The translations under genes were made by a program, and so were the position numbers. A stretch of 63,978 nt of DNA from RGIG8597 sp045133795 (GTDB lineage Bacteria > Spirochaetota > GWE2-31-10). Position 1 is the first letter of the stretch, and every line of letters starts with the position of its first letter. Shown here piece by piece: positions 61,819 through 63,978 of the stretch. Under the pieces are notes generated by a model. The model was not told where the DNA came from, ran no database searches, and saw only the letters and a list, made by a program, of their open reading frames with translations. The DNA is taken from contig JBGUUT010000115.1 in assembly GCA_045133795.1 (NCBI GenBank), positions 1-63,978 on the forward strand, written 5' to 3'.

Positions 61819-63687
61819 ATGAGTGTAACTAATAAAAATTCAATAATTAAAGAATTTCCTAAGAGGTTATCCGTCTTTTTCTCTTTAATTTTCATTACCC
61901 CGATTTTGGCTGTATGGATAATACTTTCGAGTTTAAAGCTTTTCACTTTTATGGATAGTATAAAAACGCTTTTTACTCCGTTTATATTAGTGGCTTGTCT
62001 ATGTGTTGCCGGATATTTGTTCTTTTTGTATACCTTTTTTACACGGAAGATATATTCTTTCGATGGTTCGCAATCTAGTTTAGATGAAGTGAACAAGGCT
62101 GTAAAAAGATTTGAGACGATAACATTGGTTTCTGCAGTTTTGAATTCTTTTATACTTCCGATTATTGTTTCGATTGGCGGAAAGTTTGTGAATATTGATT
62201 TTCAGATTTTTCCTATTTTTACCGGTTGTATAGCGACAGTATTTTCATATTCTCTATTTTTTTATATTTGTTTTATGCAAACTTTAGAAGGACTTGTGTG
62301 TGAGCTTCCGTTTGAAGAAAAATATAAGGGAATGCCTTTTTTAATTAGAAATATTTTAGTAATGGCTGTTGGTGCCATCGGACTTATTGCTTATGCCGTT
62401 ACTCCAATATTTGTAAATAATTTAAAAGATCTTCCGGTTATGAAGTTATTTTTGACTTATATTTTCCCGAGTACCCTTTTTGGTCTGGTAATGCTTCTTT
62501 TGGATTCTTTTGTTCAGAGTCGAGGAACGGTAAAACGTATAAACGATTTAAAGTTTTTTTCCGATTCGATAGCTCAAAAAGATTATGCTGATAAGAAAAT
62601 AACAATTCGAAGTCGTGACGAATTTGGATTATTAGCAAAAGACTTGAATGTATTTCACGATGTAACTAGAGATATGCTTTTGCAAATTGATGAGACGGTT
62701 TTGGAATCATTGAAGAATGCAGACGGTCTTTCAACAAGCATGAATCAAACATCGGGAATTGTGGATGATATTGTTGAAAATGTGAATTCGATAAAAGATA
62801 AAATAGCCGGTCAATCAAAAGTCGTTGATGAATCGTATTTTACGATAAATGAAATGATTAAGAAAATTGAAGGATTAAATAATAGTGTTGAAATTCAAGT
62901 TTCCGGAATTGCAAATTCTTCGGCAGCAGTAGAAGAAATGGTGCAGAATATTCGTTCTGTTACGGAAATTTTGGAAAGAAATTCCGATACGGTAACTTCT
63001 TTAGGAAAAGAATCAGAAACCGGTCGTCAAAAAATATATGAATCAGTAAAGTTGGCGGAAACAATTATAGAGCATTCTGCCGGATTATTAGAAGCGACAT
63101 CGATTATTCAAAATATTGCATCTCAAACAAATTTATTGGCAATGAATGCTGCTATTGAAGCTGCTCATGCCGGGGAGTCAGGAAAAGGTTTTGCTGTAGT
63201 TGCAGATGAAATCAGAAAGTTGGCGGAGCAATCTAATACGCAAGGAAAGGTAATCAGTGTTCAGTTGAAAGAATTACAAAGTGTTATTAATAGTGTGGTT
63301 GAAAATACAAAAGATGTTCAGACTCAGTTTGATGTAATTTTTGATTTGACAAATTCTGTTCAACAGCAAGAAAGTATTATCAAAAATGCGATGGAAGAAC
63401 AAACTGAAGGTAGTAATCAAGTTTTACAATCTATCAGTGATATTCAGAGTTCAACTGAAATTGTTAAAAATAATGCTGAGGTATTGTTTGAAGGCGGAAA
63501 AGAGATTGTTAATGAAATGGGCATTTTGGCTAATGAATCTTCAGAGATTAATTGTGCAATAAATGTTATTGTTTCTGGAACAGAACAAATTTCTGATGCA
63601 GTAAAAAAAGTAACAGTGGATTCAGAGCAAAATAAAGCAAGTTTAAATGAAGTTCACAGAAAGGTTTCAGAATTTAAGCTGTTGTAA
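61819..63687 (+). CDS. Methyl-accepting chemotaxis protein
   Basis: A 622-aa chemoreceptor. The first 230 residues hold about six TM helices with hardly any periplasmic loop, so it senses membrane or cytoplasmic cues. A HAMP-like linker follows (FFSDSIAQKDYADK). The signalling tip is IASQTNLLAMNAAIEAAHAGESGKGF split by convention, with VADEIRKLAEQS. It signals through CheA/CheW. The ATG at 61819 follows AAAGGTGG; an in-frame GTG at 61810 is less likely. TTGACA at 61665 is a possible -35 far upstream. Confidence 0.93.
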   Translation: MSVTNKNSIIKEFPKRLSVFFSLIFITPILAVWIILSSLKLFTFMDSIKTLFTPFILVACLCVAGYLFFLYTFFTRKIYSFDGSQSSLDEVNKAVKRFETITLVSAVLNSFILPIIVSIGGKFVNIDFQIFPIFTGCIATVFSYSLFFYICFMQTLEGLVCELPFEEKYKGMPFLIRNILVMAVGAIGLIAYAVTPIFVNNLKDLPVMKLFLTYIFPSTLFGLVMLLLDSFVQSRGTVKRINDLKFFSDSIAQKDYADKKITIRSRDEFGLLAKDLNVFHDVTRDMLLQIDETVLESLKNADGLSTSMNQTSGIVDDIVENVNSIKDKIAGQSKVVDESYFTINEMIKKIEGLNNSVEIQVSGIANSSAAVEEMVQNIRSVTEILERNSDTVTSLGKESETGRQKIYESVKLAETIIEHSAGLLEATSIIQNIASQTNLLAMNAAIEAAHAGESGKGFAVVADEIRKLAEQSNTQGKVISVQLKELQSVINSVVENTKDVQTQFDVIFDLTNSVQQQESIIKNAMEEQTEGSNQVLQSISDIQSSTEIVKNNAEVLFEGGKEIVNEMGILANESSEINCAINVIVSGTEQISDAVKKVTVDSEQNKASLNEVHRKVSEFKLL

Positions 63688-63978
63688 AAAAAAGTTGATA
63701 ACTTTAGTAAAGTTTATTAAATAAATAACGATAACTGTTTTTGTGTTCGTTTTTCAGTATTTTGTAGATTAAATTGAGTTTGTCTGGGCTGTTAGATTGA
63801 TTCTTCAGTTTGGATTTGGTTGAAGTTTGATTTAAAAAATGAAAAATGCGGCATTTTAAGAACTTAAAAAAAGTTCTTGACAGTAAGCTTAAAAAGATGT
63901 AAAAGTCGGTTCGCTGCGGTGCACGAGAGAGAAACTTGTGAGTAGCAAAGACTAAATAGTTCATTGACATTATATAGA
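63688..63978. other. Right-edge spacer without a gene
   Basis: About 290 bases to the edge. It holds a palindrome AAAATGC-G-GCATTTT near 63843, an inverted repeat AAGAACTT/AAGTTCTT (63858-63865 and 63871-63878), and TTGACA at 63877-63882 and again at 63964-63969. These suggest a promoter region for a gene beyond the window. A weak frame on minus here (63704-63970) has no coding traits. Confidence 0.4.

Noticed and set aside
63704..63970. Open frame of 88 codons on minus at the right edge
   Set aside because: No ribosome site, no domain, and the composition is that of AT-rich spacer with palindromes.

Overview
The window is about 64 kb of AT-rich bacterial chromosome, densely coded on both strands. 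It has no rRNA, phage, CRISPR array or intact insertion sequence. The gene set points to a spirochaete, most probably a Treponema-like host-associated species. Evidence: a FliG-type motor-switch paralogue with a long N-terminal extension, many lipoproteins with short Spirochaete-style lipoboxes, an MCP and SpoIIE-type phosphatase of spirochaete style, a DUF6273-like lipoprotein, and Listeria-Bacteroides (InlB B) repeats. Genus is inferred from gene content and style, not from a marker gene.

Layout. 1-4.9 kb: end of a membrane protein, an alpha/beta hydrolase, a 455-bp gene-free stretch with a long hairpin, then a 973-aa repeat lipoprotein divergent from a small XRE regulator, with an operator-like palindrome inside the lipoprotein promoter. 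4.9-8 kb: a Zn/Mn uptake operon (Fur-family regulator, His-rich binding lipoprotein, ATPase, permease) under a Fur-type box. 8-16 kb: a coiled-coil protein, tRNA-Asn, a DUF6273-like lipoprotein, thrC, a GGDEF/EAL protein coupled to an outer-membrane-type protein, and a LysM/M23-like protein. 16-22 kb (+ strand): proC, hisA, hisF, a CorC/CNNM-type membrane protein, leuA and a flavodoxin. 22-28 kb (- strand): radC, a DEAD-box helicase, ndk with a DUF2934 protein, exbB-exbD-tonB, and an almost purely Asp/Glu protein.

28.4-34.1 kb (- strand) is the most interesting part. A tight run tpiA-secG-ACP-ketosynthase-ketosynthase-like-AMP ligase-hydrolase-like has start/stop overlaps at most junctions in its lipid half. 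It looks like a stripped-down KS/chain-length-factor condensing system related to aryl-polyene or type II FAS clusters, with no ketoreductase, dehydratase or exporter beside it. 34-47 kb: a zinc metallopeptidase, a soluble histidine kinase, a methyltransferase, a CPA2 antiporter coupled to a shikimate-kinase-like protein, an orphan solute-binding lipoprotein, acpP-rnc-ispG followed by a TPR protein, a lipoprotein and a disulfide oxidoreductase, then fliG. 47-54.5 kb (- strand): an Mpl-like ligase, TatD, a SpoIIE phosphatase, a glycosyltransferase, HAD and Dus. 54.7-63.7 kb (+ strand): a membrane protein, a UDG-like protein, priA, a large lipoprotein, gcvH, an esterase and an MCP.

Several genes use GTG or TTG starts chosen by their ribosome binding sites. 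At least three genes appear leaderless. All functions are assigned by reading motifs; no database search was run.
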